DNA of 64,000 nt from Pontibacter anaerobius (lineage in GTDB: Bacteria > Bacteroidota > Bacteroidia > Cytophagales > Hymenobacteraceae), in the NCBI RefSeq assembly GCF_026241195.1, contig NZ_JAPFQO010000012.1, positions 62,001 through 126,000 on the forward strand, given 5' to 3'. Position 1 is the first letter of the stretch, and each line of letters opens with the position of its first letter. Of the stretch, positions 50,354 to 59,105 are shown piece after piece. Below the pieces are notes generated by a model. The model did not search any database, was not told the DNA's origin, and saw nothing but the letters and a program-made list of their open reading frames with translations. The position numbers and the translations under genes were made by a program.

Positions 50354-53300
50354 ACAACCATACCCGCATTAAGGTCAGCAATTTATCGGTATCAACTGGT
50401 TTAGGTATATAATCCGAAGCACCGGCCTCGATGCATTTCTCTCTGTCTTCTTTCATGGCTTTCGCGGTAAGGGCAATTATCGGGAGTTGCTTAAAACGAG
50501 AGATCTCCCTGATTCGTTTTGTCGCTTCTATGCCATCCATCTCCGGCATCATCACATCCATCAGCACCATATCAATACCACCCTCATTACCGAGCTTTTG
50601 CAAGGCTTCCTTACCATCGTAGGCAGCAAGCACCTCCATGCCGTGCAGCTCCAGCAGGCTACTCAGCGAGTAGATGTTACGCACGTCGTCATCCACCACC
50701 AGCACTTTCTTGCCGCGCAGCACCTCCTCCGGCACATGCAGCTTCATCTTAAACTCAATGCCCTGCGGCAGTTTCTGGTTCACTTTGTGCAGGAACAGCT
50801 GCACTTCATCCAGCAGGCGCAAGTAAGAATACTCATTTTTGATGATGATGGTGTTGGCGAACTCTTTCAGCCTGGCCTCTTCCTCCTCGCTCAGGTCTTT
50901 GCCGGAGTAGATGATGATCGGGATATCCGCAAGACCGGTCTGCGATTTGATCTTCTTCATCCAGTCGTAGCCCTTCATGCCCGGCAGGCCCAGATCAAGT
51001 ATAATGCAGTCCACTTTCTGCTTGGCCAGCACCTGCTCCGCCTCTTCGGCAGAGTAGGCAGAGGTTGATTTTAAACCATGGGCCAGCAACAGCTCCGCCA
51101 CAGCTTTATTCTCGATCTCGTTGTCCTCCACGATCAGGATATTCTCGATGGCAGAGCCCGACTTATCCAGAATAGAACTGAAGGCCTTGTTGAGCATTTC
51201 CAGCGTAACCGGTTTCGGCAGGTACTCCTCGTGCTCGGCATGCTCACCGATCACCTCCTTGTCATAGGCCGACATCACGTGCACGTTCATGTTGCGCAGC
51301 TCTTTCTCCTCGCGCACCTGCTTCAGCACGTCCCAGCCGGTCATGTCGGGCAGGTGGATGTCGAGCAGCATGGCGTCCGGATTCTCTTCCCTGGCTATCT
51401 GCAGCCCCTCTTGGCCGGTGTAGGCCTGGTGCACTTTAAAGTTCTTGGCAATGGCAAAATCAGCCAGGATGTCGCTGAAGCCCTTATCGTCCTCCACGAT
51501 CAGCACCTTAACTTCCTGCTTGTCCTGGCGCTCCATGTTCAGGAACATTTTGCCAACACTTTGCCCTTTGCTTTGTGCCGGCACTTGCTCCGGGGTAGCC
51601 GGCTGCGCAGGTTTTATACTTGGAACAGGCGCTGGTGCCGGCGCAGCGGCCAGCTCAGGCTGCCTCTTCTGCGAGGTTTGCGGCACGCGAGGCAAGTATA
51701 GCGTAAAGGTACTGCCCTTGCCCGGCTCGCTCTCCAGCATCAACTCGCCCCCTAATAGATTAGCCAGTTCTTTGCTGATCGTAAGCCCAAGGCCGGTGCC
51801 CCCATACTTGCGTGTGGTAGAGGTATCGGCCTGCTGAAACGCCTCAAACACCACTTCCTGTTTCTCCTTCGGAATGCCAATGCCGGTGTCGCGCACCGAG
51901 AAGGCCAGGATATCCGATTGCTCGCGCAACTGCTCCGACTTAAACTTCGGCTTTTGCAGCACAGGCTGGATGGAGAACTCCACCTCTCCGCCTTCCTCAG
52001 TAAACTTCAGGGCGTTACCGATGAAGTTCTTCAGTATCTGCTCCAGGCGGAAGCGATCAGTCAGGATCACGTCGGAAGCGCCCGGGGTGATGCTCTCTAT
52101 GAATCGGATCTGCTTCTTGGCAGCCACCTCCTTGAACAGCGGTTTCATGGAAATGTCAGCCAGTTTGAGCTCCTCCGTCTCCAGTCGCACCATGCCCGAC
52201 TCGATCTTCGACAGGTCTAGTATCTCGTTAATCAGCCTGAGCAGGTCGTTGCCTGACTTGTGGATGATCTGGGCGTGGTCTATCTGTTTCGTGGAAAGCG
52301 TGTTGTCTGTGTTCTCGGAGAGCAGCCTGGAAAGTATAAGGATACTGTTGAGCGGGGTGCGCAGTTCGTGGCTCATGTTGGCCAGGAAGTCACTTTTATA
52401 CTTGCTCACCGTCTCCACCTGCTGCATCTTCAGCTCGATGGCTTCGCGGGCATCCTCCAGGGCCTTGTTCTTGGCTCCAAGTGCTTCGTACTGCTCCTCC
52501 AGCAGCTGGGCTTTTTCCTCGAGTTCAGCATTCTTCTCCTGCAGTTCCTCCTGGTTCACGCGCAGCTCCTCTTCGGAGGCCTTCAGCTCCGCGTTCAGCT
52601 GGCGTAGCTCCTCCTGCTGCGTTTCCAGCTCCTCGGCCTGGTTCTGCGTTTCGTAAAGCAGCTCCTGCGTTTGCAGGTGTTGCTTTAAGGTATGGATCAT
52701 CACCGCAATTCTTTCGGCAGCCGAATCCAGCAGGCGGCGCTGTACTTCTGTATATATCTGCCGTGAAGCCAGCTCCAGGGCTCCCACCAGGTTGTTGGCG
52801 AAGTATAGCGGAATGATGATCACGGAAGCAGGATTAGCTTCTGCTAAACCGGTCTTGATCTTCAGGTGTTCTCCCGGTATACTTTCCAGCACCTTCACCT
52901 TGCGCTCGCTTACAGCTTGCCCTACTTTGCCAACCCCAACCTCGAATACCGGGAGCTGCTCGCGCTTATGCGCCACACCAAAGGCGGCGGCTGGCTCCAG
53001 CTTTCCCCCGTCGTTGTGCAGGTACAGCACACCCGCCTCAGAGCCAGTGTACTCGCACAGGAAGGCGATAGCTTTGTCAGAAACCTTCTCCATCGCCGTT
53101 TCGCCGCTCACCATGCCATTGAGCTCCGAAATGCCGGTTAGTACCCAGTTGCGGTTGGCGTTTTCGGTGGTAAAGGCCTGCAGGTTGTCTTTCATGTCAC
53201 GGATGGCGTGGCTCAGCACGTCCTCGTCGCTCTGCACCTTCACCTCCACATCGTAGCGCCCCTGCCCAATGGCCTGCGCCACCCTCGACAGCGATACGCT

Positions 53301-54407
53301 TTTATCCAGTACGCCCTTGAAGGATGTGGCCACACTCCCAATTTCATCACTACTGTTGATGTCGATCGTAACATTGGTAGCCCCGAGCCTGATGCGATCA
53401 GCAGCTACCTTGAGTTTGGTAAGCGAAGTAGAAATGAGGTTGATAATATAAATAGAAAGCGCCACCGTGAGGCCAAGTATAAAAACAAAGGCCACCGCAA
53501 GTATAACCATGTACTGCTGCTTCTGCGCCACACGGTATTTTACTTCTTCGCCAATCCTGGCCACCAGCGCTCTCTCTACTTTCCTGAGATCCTCTATATT
53601 GGTAGTAAACCGATCAAATATCACAGCAGGGTCAAGGGCATTCAGGTCTATGTCCGGATTGCTCTCAATGATCTCCATCATGGCCACCACATACTTGTAG
53701 TTTTCAGACGTGATGATATCCTCCACATCCTTTGTTGCCACCGGTCCGGCATACCTGCTGAAGTTGCTCAGCGCTCTGTTGTAATCGTTGATGTGGGAGA
53801 TGATGGTGGCGTAGTCATCGTAAGAGAAGCTGTTCTCGAAGGCTACTTTTTGCAGCAAGCTCCTGACTCTGCCCAACTGAATCTTTGCCTCGGTCAGCTG
53901 TCTGAAGCTAATCAACTGCCTGCCCAGTTCTGCGTTGTCAGCGGCTGCGGCATTGTCGTCCATCCTGTCCAGCAGGCCAAAGATCAGGTTAGATGAAAAC
54001 CTGCGGTAAGTTGCCAGGTCAAGCTTTTGCTGGTCCAGGTCGTTACGGTACCGCCGCTGCTCATCCAGCAGCGACAGCTCAGGCAGGTCTCTGTCATTGT
54101 TCTGCAGGAAAAGTTTCAGGTCCCGTTCGGCAGCGTCCACCCCCCTTCTGTGCACTTTGGCCTCCCGTATCATGGCACTATCGCCCACTGCGGCTGCCAT
54201 TATTCGCGCCCGCTCCCGCTGGAACACGTGAACCAGGGTCGATATCTTCTCAGACTCCTCGAGCTGCAGCGCCTCCAGTTTCAGGTTTTCGTTTTCTTCA
54301 AACTCAAGCTGTATGGCCGATACTACAAAATAAACTAGCGGGATCAGTAACAGGGAAAGTAAGAGGATGAGCTTATCCCTGATCTTTAGGTTTCTTATGA
54401 TGTTCAT
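50343..54407 (-). CDS. Hybrid histidine kinase with nitrate/NIT-like sensor, HAMP, GAF and three receivers
   Basis: The 1354-residue protein has two membrane segments (about 12-32 and 300-325) around a helical periplasmic domain of about 265 residues that resembles a NIT sensor. Then follow HAMP (about 325-380), GAF (about 430-575; VGVGKVGQAV), a long coiled coil (580-675), HisKA with H near 680 in ANMSHELRTPLNS, HATPase (to about 920), a Pro/Ala linker and three receivers with Asp near 1016 (LLDIHLPDM), 1138 (ILDLGLPGM) and 1282 (LMDVMMPEM). It heads the operon with cheR, cheB and the REC-kinase. The signal is unknown; the NIT label is by layout. Confidence 0.92.
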   Translation of the reverse strand: MNIIRNLKIRDKLILLLSLLLIPLVYFVVSAIQLEFEENENLKLEALQLEESEKISTLVHVFQRERARIMAAAVGDSAMIREAKVHRRGVDAAERDLKLFLQNNDRDLPELSLLDEQRRYRNDLDQQKLDLATYRRFSSNLIFGLLDRMDDNAAAADNAELGRQLISFRQLTEAKIQLGRVRSLLQKVAFENSFSYDDYATIISHINDYNRALSNFSRYAGPVATKDVEDIITSENYKYVVAMMEIIESNPDIDLNALDPAVIFDRFTTNIEDLRKVERALVARIGEEVKYRVAQKQQYMVILAVAFVFILGLTVALSIYIINLISTSLTKLKVAADRIRLGATNVTIDINSSDEIGSVATSFKGVLDKSVSLSRVAQAIGQGRYDVEVKVQSDEDVLSHAIRDMKDNLQAFTTENANRNWVLTGISELNGMVSGETAMEKVSDKAIAFLCEYTGSEAGVLYLHNDGGKLEPAAAFGVAHKREQLPVFEVGVGKVGQAVSERKVKVLESIPGEHLKIKTGLAEANPASVIIIPLYFANNLVGALELASRQIYTEVQRRLLDSAAERIAVMIHTLKQHLQTQELLYETQNQAEELETQQEELRQLNAELKASEEELRVNQEELQEKNAELEEKAQLLEEQYEALGAKNKALEDAREAIELKMQQVETVSKYKSDFLANMSHELRTPLNSILILSRLLSENTDNTLSTKQIDHAQIIHKSGNDLLRLINEILDLSKIESGMVRLETEELKLADISMKPLFKEVAAKKQIRFIESITPGASDVILTDRFRLEQILKNFIGNALKFTEEGGEVEFSIQPVLQKPKFKSEQLREQSDILAFSVRDTGIGIPKEKQEVVFEAFQQADTSTTRKYGGTGLGLTISKELANLLGGELMLESEPGKGSTFTLYLPRVPQTSQKRQPELAAAPAPAPVPSIKPAQPATPEQVPAQSKGQSVGKMFLNMERQDKQEVKVLIVEDDKGFSDILADFAIAKNFKVHQAYTGQEGLQIAREENPDAMLLDIHLPDMTGWDVLKQVREEKELRNMNVHVMSAYDKEVIGEHAEHEEYLPKPVTLEMLNKAFSSILDKSGSAIENILIVEDNEIENKAVAELLLAHGLKSTSAYSAEEAEQVLAKQKVDCIILDLGLPGMKGYDWMKKIKSQTGLADIPIIIYSGKDLSEEEEARLKEFANTIIIKNEYSYLRLLDEVQLFLHKVNQKLPQGIEFKMKLHVPEEVLRGKKVLVVDDDVRNIYSLSSLLELHGMEVLAAYDGKEALQKLGNEGGIDMVLMDVMMPEMDGIEATKRIREISRFKQLPIIALTAKAMKEDREKCIEAGASDYIPKPVDTDKLLTLMRVWLYEA

Positions 54408-54613
54408 CTAACGAGCCTATCGGTTGGTACTTTTACCTAACTAATTTGCAAGTTAGTAAAACATAACGTGATTATTGCCCCCGTTCCACATTAACCACTG
54501 CCGCATGGGGGCATAAGCTAGGGGCAAGGCCCGCAGGCACAAAATGGTAAGAGGTAATATTCGGACGCAGGGAACACGCCACGGTAAGGTATGGGCAAAG
54601 TGCGTTTAGGTGC

Positions 54614-54865
54614 TTACCAGTCAAACATCTCCATCAGGTCTACCTGCGTAATGTATGGCTCCAGTGCTTTCTTGCTGGTAAAGCCCCGTACCAGGCTGAT
54701 GTAGTCGTTTTCAGGGTTATACCAGATTTCGGCAAAAAAACTACCTAAGTCATAAAGCTCTATGCGGTAGCCTCTTCTGCCGCGGTTGGCAATGAAATTC
54801 CCGCGTGCCCAGATAATCTCTAGTCTTCCTGCCAGGGTGTGGGTGTTAAATAGGTTGAGGTTCAT
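54614..54865 (-). CDS. Small hypothetical protein, 83 aa
   Basis: Soluble, no signal. NLFNTHTLAGRLEIIWARGNF and GYRIELYDLGSFFAEIWYNPENDYISLVRGF form a likely beta-rich core; it ends QVDLMEMFDW. The form is like small conserved proteins found often in this bacterial family. It is transcribed as the hybrid kinase operon, upstream of it. Function not recognised. Confidence 0.6.
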   Translation of the reverse strand: MNLNLFNTHTLAGRLEIIWARGNFIANRGRRGYRIELYDLGSFFAEIWYNPENDYISLVRGFTSKKALEPYITQVDLMEMFDW

Positions 54866-54958
54866 GTGGTAGTATACGATGTAATTCAGAAAAAGAAAGA
54901 ACCTGTACAGGCTTTGTTATAGAACTACTACGAAGCAGCCCCGAAACATATGTCATAC

Positions 54959-55183
54959 TTACGCTGGGTGCTCAAAGTCCCAGTACACTTCCAGGGTTGT
55001 GGGGCCATCCAGGTAGGCGGGAATGGGTGTATAGATAACCAGGCCGTTTTTGAAGATGCGTTTGCCAGATTTAGAATGGCGCATTGCCTGCCAAAGCAGC
55101 CGATCATGTATCTCGTTACTGACAGGGCGTTTAGCATTCACAAAAGGGCTTCCCTCCCCAAACTTAAAAACAGTGGTATACAT
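54959..55183 (-). CDS. Small hypothetical protein, 74 aa
   Basis: Start chosen at ATG 55183 (MYTTVFKFGEGSPF). Core strands are RIFKNGLVIYTPIPAYLDGPTTLEVYWDF. An overlapping frame in the same strand is less coding-like. No family recognised. Confidence 0.45.
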   Translation of the reverse strand: MYTTVFKFGEGSPFVNAKRPVSNEIHDRLLWQAMRHSKSGKRIFKNGLVIYTPIPAYLDGPTTLEVYWDFEHPA

Positions 55184-55262
55184 GGCGTTGTTGTTCTGGT
55201 GATACAACATATTCTACGCAAGTTTCTATTATTTAGTATAAGTAAAACAGGGGTTAATTAAC

Positions 55263-55448
55263 TTATGTTATGAAAGAGGCCAGTATCTTACCTGTTTCTG
55301 CATTTGCAGTGGTTCCTCCTCCAACTGGCTTGCTCCACCAGGCCAATCCCCGGCTATAAACTCTTTTACCTCTGATGATAGTGCTTCTGACATACCGTGA
55401 ACGAGCTGAAACAGTAGTAGCAGCTTCATACAAATTACAGGAAGCCAT
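55263..55448 (-). CDS. Possible small protein, 61 aa
   Basis: MASCNLYEAATTVSARSRYVRS... up to GKILASFIT is basic, Ser- and Gly-rich. Only the length and its position in a row of small same-strand frames support it. Weak. Confidence 0.25.
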   Translation of the reverse strand: MASCNLYEAATTVSARSRYVRSTIIRGKRVYSRGLAWWSKPVGGGTTANAETGKILASFIT

Positions 55449-55530
55449 ACTTACATTCCTGTAAAATAGCGGCAAAGGAAAGGTATAAGGATTTTTAAGC
55501 CGGCACTAAAGCAACAAAACGTTTTTTAAC

Positions 55531-55977
55531 TTAATTCTGCTCCGTCAGCAGCCATTTCAGGGCCGTCGGCATATCGGTAAATACCTCGTGACGGGTAGCA
55601 CCGTGATGCTGGTAGTTTTTTTGAGCCCGCTGTGTAAAATCCGTAAAAGCCATGAGGCTGTTGTAGTGGTCCGGGTGGTAGACGGCAATTTTCCTGATGC
55701 CAGACTTCGCTACCATTTCAGTCCAGTCGTTCTCCACCCACTTTTGCTCCTGCTGGGTTATCACGAATATCTCCTCATCATCTATCAGCCAAATCTTTAC
55801 GTTATACTTGATGGAAAAATCAAGCCCCCACAGAAAACCCTCTTTTCGCTCCTCCAGGTCTATTTGGCGTTTCCACTTAACTATTAAAAGCGAATGTGCA
55901 GCGTTATACAGCATGGCCACAAATCCATTCTGGTATACTTCTTCATACACTATCTTATCCTTTCTGGCTTCGCTCAT
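55531..55977 (-). CDS. STAS-like hypothetical protein, 148 aa
   Basis: The pattern of alternating strands and helices (YEEVYQNGFVAMLYNAAHSLLIVKWKRQI, YNVKIWLIDDEEIFVI, GIRKIAVYHPDHYNSLMAF, DMPTALKWLL) resembles the STAS/SpoIIAA-like or SEC14-type domains of Bacteroidota that sit beside sensor kinases. No phospho-Ser site is evident. It has no signal peptide. It lies alone, ATG at 55977. Family is tentative, function unknown. Confidence 0.65.
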   Translation of the reverse strand: MSEARKDKIVYEEVYQNGFVAMLYNAAHSLLIVKWKRQIDLEERKEGFLWGLDFSIKYNVKIWLIDDEEIFVITQQEQKWVENDWTEMVAKSGIRKIAVYHPDHYNSLMAFTDFTQRAQKNYQHHGATRHEVFTDMPTALKWLLTEQN

Positions 55978-56038
55978 TTAGTAAGCTTAAATTTACAAGT
56001 ATAGGCAGATGCTATATACTATTAACTGCTACTATCTT

Positions 56039-56092
56039 TAATGGTTGGCAGATATACGAATCCAAGGATTATAATATACCTGCCAACCATTA
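56039..56092. promoter_or_regulatory. Perfect 13-bp inverted repeat in divergent spacer
   Basis: TAATGGTTGGCAG (56039-56051) and CTGCCAACCATTA (56080-56092) are exact reverse complements, 28 bases apart, between the STAS-like gene and the M3 peptidase. No T-run of note follows on either strand, so an operator or an RNA structure is more likely than a terminator. The rest of 55978-56311 shows nothing else. Confidence 0.5.
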
Positions 56093-56311
56093 TTTTGTAG
56101 CGTATCAGAAGCCATGTTTATTACAAAATGTCAATTTCTGCACGAAGTTTGCGACTAAAATGCCTGAAGTATGCGGAAACCAATTTTAGCCTGAAAATCA
56201 ACCTCATTCATTCTTCCGGGCGAAAGGGGGCATTAAGTTGTTTTTCGTATCTTGTGCTTCATTCGAATAAACACGCCTGAAAAAGGCATTTTTCATCCAA
56301 TTTAAAAATCT

Positions 56312-58510
56312 ATGCAAAAGCAAATTTTAACAGCCGGCAAGAAATCTGGCTTGCTGGCTTTGCTGGCACTGGCGAGTTGCACCTCTGTGCAAACGCAGGA
56401 GCAGTCGCAGCAGACACAGGCTGCGGTTGAGCAAAAGCAAGAGGAAACCAACCCACTGCTTAAAGAGTGGACAGGCCCTTACGGCGGCGTTCCGGCTTTC
56501 GATAAAATGAACCTGGCCGACCTGAAGCCTGCTATGGAAAAAGCCATGGCCATGAACCTGGCCGAGATCGAAGCCATCGCAAACAACCCACAGCCCGCCA
56601 CTTTCGAGAATACCATTGAGGAGATGGAGAGAGCCGGCGAGGAACTTAACAGAGTGTTTACCTACTACGGCATCTGGAGCAGCAACGTATCTACGCCGGA
56701 GTTCCGCGAGATACAGGCGGAGATGGCGCCGAAGATATCTGAGTTCAGCTCCAAGATCTCTCAGAACGAGAAGCTGTTCCAGCGCATTAAAACCGTTTAC
56801 GAAAACTCTAAGAAGAATCCGCTTCCGGCAGACCAGCAGCGCGTGGTGCAACTGGTGTATGAAGGCTTTGCCATGGAGGGCGCTGACCTGAGCCCGGAGG
56901 CAAAAGAGCGCTATGCAGCCATCAACAAGGAGCTTTCGTCGCTTTATACTTCGTTTTCCAACAACGTGCTGGCCGACGAAGAGAAGTATGTGGTATACCT
57001 GACCAAGGACCAGATCGGCGGTTTGCCGGAGTCGTTTGTGAAGGCAGCGGCCAAAGCGGCAGCCGACCGCGGGCAGGAAGGCAAGTATGCCATCACCAAT
57101 ACCCGCTCCAGCATGGACCAGTTCCTGACTTACTCTGATGAGCGTGCCCTGCGTGAGAAAGTATGGAAGAACTACTACTCCCGCGCCGACAACGGCGACG
57201 CGAACGACAACAACGAGAACATCGCCAAGATCCTGAAGCTGCGCAACGAACGCGTGAAGCTGATGGGCTACGATAATTACGCACAGTGGCGCCTGCAGAA
57301 TCGCATGGCTAAAAACCCTGAGGCGGCCATGGACCTAATGCAAGCTGTTTGGCCTGCCGCCCTTGCCCGCGTGAAGGAGGAAGTGGCCGACATGCAGGCA
57401 ATCGCCAACAAGACAAGCAAGACCAAGATTACCATTGAACCCTGGGATTACCGCTACTACGCCGAGAAAGTGCGCCAGCAGAAGTATGACCTGAACTCTG
57501 ACGAGGTGAAGCAGTACCTGGAACTGGGCAACCTGACGCAGGCGATCTTCTTTACAGCCGGGGAGCTGTTCAACTTCAAGTTCACACCGGTGCCGGAGGG
57601 TTCTGTTCCTGTCTTCCATGAGGATGTGAAAGTATGGGAAGTGACGGATAAAACCACTGGCGAGCACATCGGCCTGTGGTACCTCGACCCTTTCGCGCGC
57701 CAGGGCAAGCGCTCCGGTGCATGGGCCACTACGTACCGCGCCTTCACTACGTTCGATGGCAAAGAGACCGTGCTGGCCTCTAACAACTCTAACTTTGTGA
57801 AGCCTGCCCCGGGCGAGCCTGTGCTGGTATCCTGGGATGATGCGGAGACGTTCTTCCACGAGTTCGGCCACGCGCTGCACTTCCTGGCATCTAACGTGAA
57901 GTACCCTACCCTGAACAGCGGCGTACGCGACTACACGGAGTTCCAGTCGCAGTTGCTGGAGCGTTGGCTGTCTACTGACAAGGTGATAAACCAGTACCTG
58001 AAGCACTATAAGACCGGAGAGCCGATGCCGAAAGAACTGGTGGCCAAAATCAAAAAGGCCTCTACCTTTAATCAGGGATTCGCGACTACTGAGTTCCTGG
58101 CTTCTGCCCTGATGGATATGCATTTCCACCTGGCTGACCCGGAAGGCCTTGACCCAGACAAATTTGAGCGTGAGACGCTGGCTAAACTGAACATGCCGAA
58201 AGAGATCGTGATGCGTCACCGTTCGCCGCACTTCGGGCACGTGTTCTCCGGGGAGGGTTACGCCACTGGCTACTACGGCTACCTGTGGGCCGATGTGCTG
58301 ACCTCAGACGCAGCCGAGGCCTTTGCCGAGGCGCCAGGCGGATTCTACGACAAGGAAGTGGCCGCCAGGCTCGTGAAGTACCTGTTTGCCCCGCGCAACT
58401 CCATGGACCCAGCCGAAGCGTACCGCAAGTTCCGTGGCCGCGACGCCAAGATCGATGCGCTGATGCGTGACCGTGGATTCCCGGTACCGGAGCCGCAGTC
58501 TAAGAAGTAA
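56312..58510 (+). CDS. dcp: M3 family peptidyl-dipeptidase (Dcp-like lipoprotein)
   Basis: The 732-residue protein has a lipoprotein signal (LALASC, C23). The M3 signature FFHEFGHALH is at about 515-524 with H516, E517 and H520 binding zinc or catalysing; the third ligand Glu follows about 29 residues later. Other conserved parts are YGGVPAFDKM, VYLTKDQIGGLPESFV, and LWYLDPFARQGKRSGAW. Dcp releases C-terminal dipeptides in the periplasm and reuses peptides. The usual length is about 680-720. It ends before a bidirectional hairpin. A thimet oligopeptidase-like specificity is the alternative. Confidence 0.94.
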   Translation: MQKQILTAGKKSGLLALLALASCTSVQTQEQSQQTQAAVEQKQEETNPLLKEWTGPYGGVPAFDKMNLADLKPAMEKAMAMNLAEIEAIANNPQPATFENTIEEMERAGEELNRVFTYYGIWSSNVSTPEFREIQAEMAPKISEFSSKISQNEKLFQRIKTVYENSKKNPLPADQQRVVQLVYEGFAMEGADLSPEAKERYAAINKELSSLYTSFSNNVLADEEKYVVYLTKDQIGGLPESFVKAAAKAAADRGQEGKYAITNTRSSMDQFLTYSDERALREKVWKNYYSRADNGDANDNNENIAKILKLRNERVKLMGYDNYAQWRLQNRMAKNPEAAMDLMQAVWPAALARVKEEVADMQAIANKTSKTKITIEPWDYRYYAEKVRQQKYDLNSDEVKQYLELGNLTQAIFFTAGELFNFKFTPVPEGSVPVFHEDVKVWEVTDKTTGEHIGLWYLDPFARQGKRSGAWATTYRAFTTFDGKETVLASNNSNFVKPAPGEPVLVSWDDAETFFHEFGHALHFLASNVKYPTLNSGVRDYTEFQSQLLERWLSTDKVINQYLKHYKTGEPMPKELVAKIKKASTFNQGFATTEFLASALMDMHFHLADPEGLDPDKFERETLAKLNMPKEIVMRHRSPHFGHVFSGEGYATGYYGYLWADVLTSDAAEAFAEAPGGFYDKEVAARLVKYLFAPRNSMDPAEAYRKFRGRDAKIDALMRDRGFPVPEPQSKK

Positions 58511-58560
58511 ACTTACTCCTGCACGCAGATTTATACTTTGCGATGCAGGCACTGAACACA

Positions 58561-58597
58561 AAAAACCCTGCAAACCAAATGTTTGCAGGGCTTTTTA
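58561..58597. terminator. Bidirectional terminator
   Basis: CCCTGCAAAC (58566-58575) pairs with GTTTGCAGGG (58581-58590); A-run on the left and T-run on the right serve both strands between converging genes. Confidence 0.85.
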
Positions 58598-58642
58598 TCT
58601 TTGTATCAGATTAAAGTGCTCCTTCCGGATGCAGTTTATACT

Positions 58643-58924
58643 TTAGTCTCTGTATTTATCCTTGCCAAGCTGTTTTACAAGTTTGTTATAGACGCCAAGC
58701 AGCAGGAAGGATGGGGCCCATTGTCCTACAAATAATGCTTCTTCGTCTTTTCTGAGCACTTTAAGTGTAGCAGACACAGCCATGGAGCCTAACGCTGCCC
58801 ACAGATACATGTCTGATGGGATTCTGGCGGTATACTCTTCTATTGCTGCGGCCACAGGACCTTCAGTTTTCTGCGGGTTCATTTTGTCAGCTTTGTTTTT
58901 CAGGTCATTCACTGATGTTTCCAT
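58643..58924 (-). CDS. Small membrane protein, 93 aa
   Basis: A charged start (METSVNDLKNKADKMNPQ) is followed by two hydrophobic stretches (about 38-54, DMYLWAALGSMAVSATL, and 66-80, VGQWAPSFLLLGVYNKL) and a basic end. It looks like a small membrane-associated protein widely found in Cytophagales. Function unknown. Confidence 0.65.
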   Translation of the reverse strand: METSVNDLKNKADKMNPQKTEGPVAAAIEEYTARIPSDMYLWAALGSMAVSATLKVLRKDEEALFVGQWAPSFLLLGVYNKLVKQLGKDKYRD

Positions 58925-59105
58925 AGTCTACTGTTGCTTTAATTTTTAGTTTATTACAGTACAAACGCAGCAGGCTATCTTTATGTTATGGAAAAGAGGC
59001 CTGCATCAGGCTTGTTGCCTGTTTTGCAGCCGCAGCCATATCCGGCCCTGTTCGCAGTAAAAAGCACCGTAAAAGTATAACCACAGGGCCTAAGAAAAGG
59101 CTGAT

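Noticed and set aside
49289..50404. 371-codon plus-strand frame
   Set aside because: Antisense of CheB and CheR, both of which carry clear catalytic motifs.
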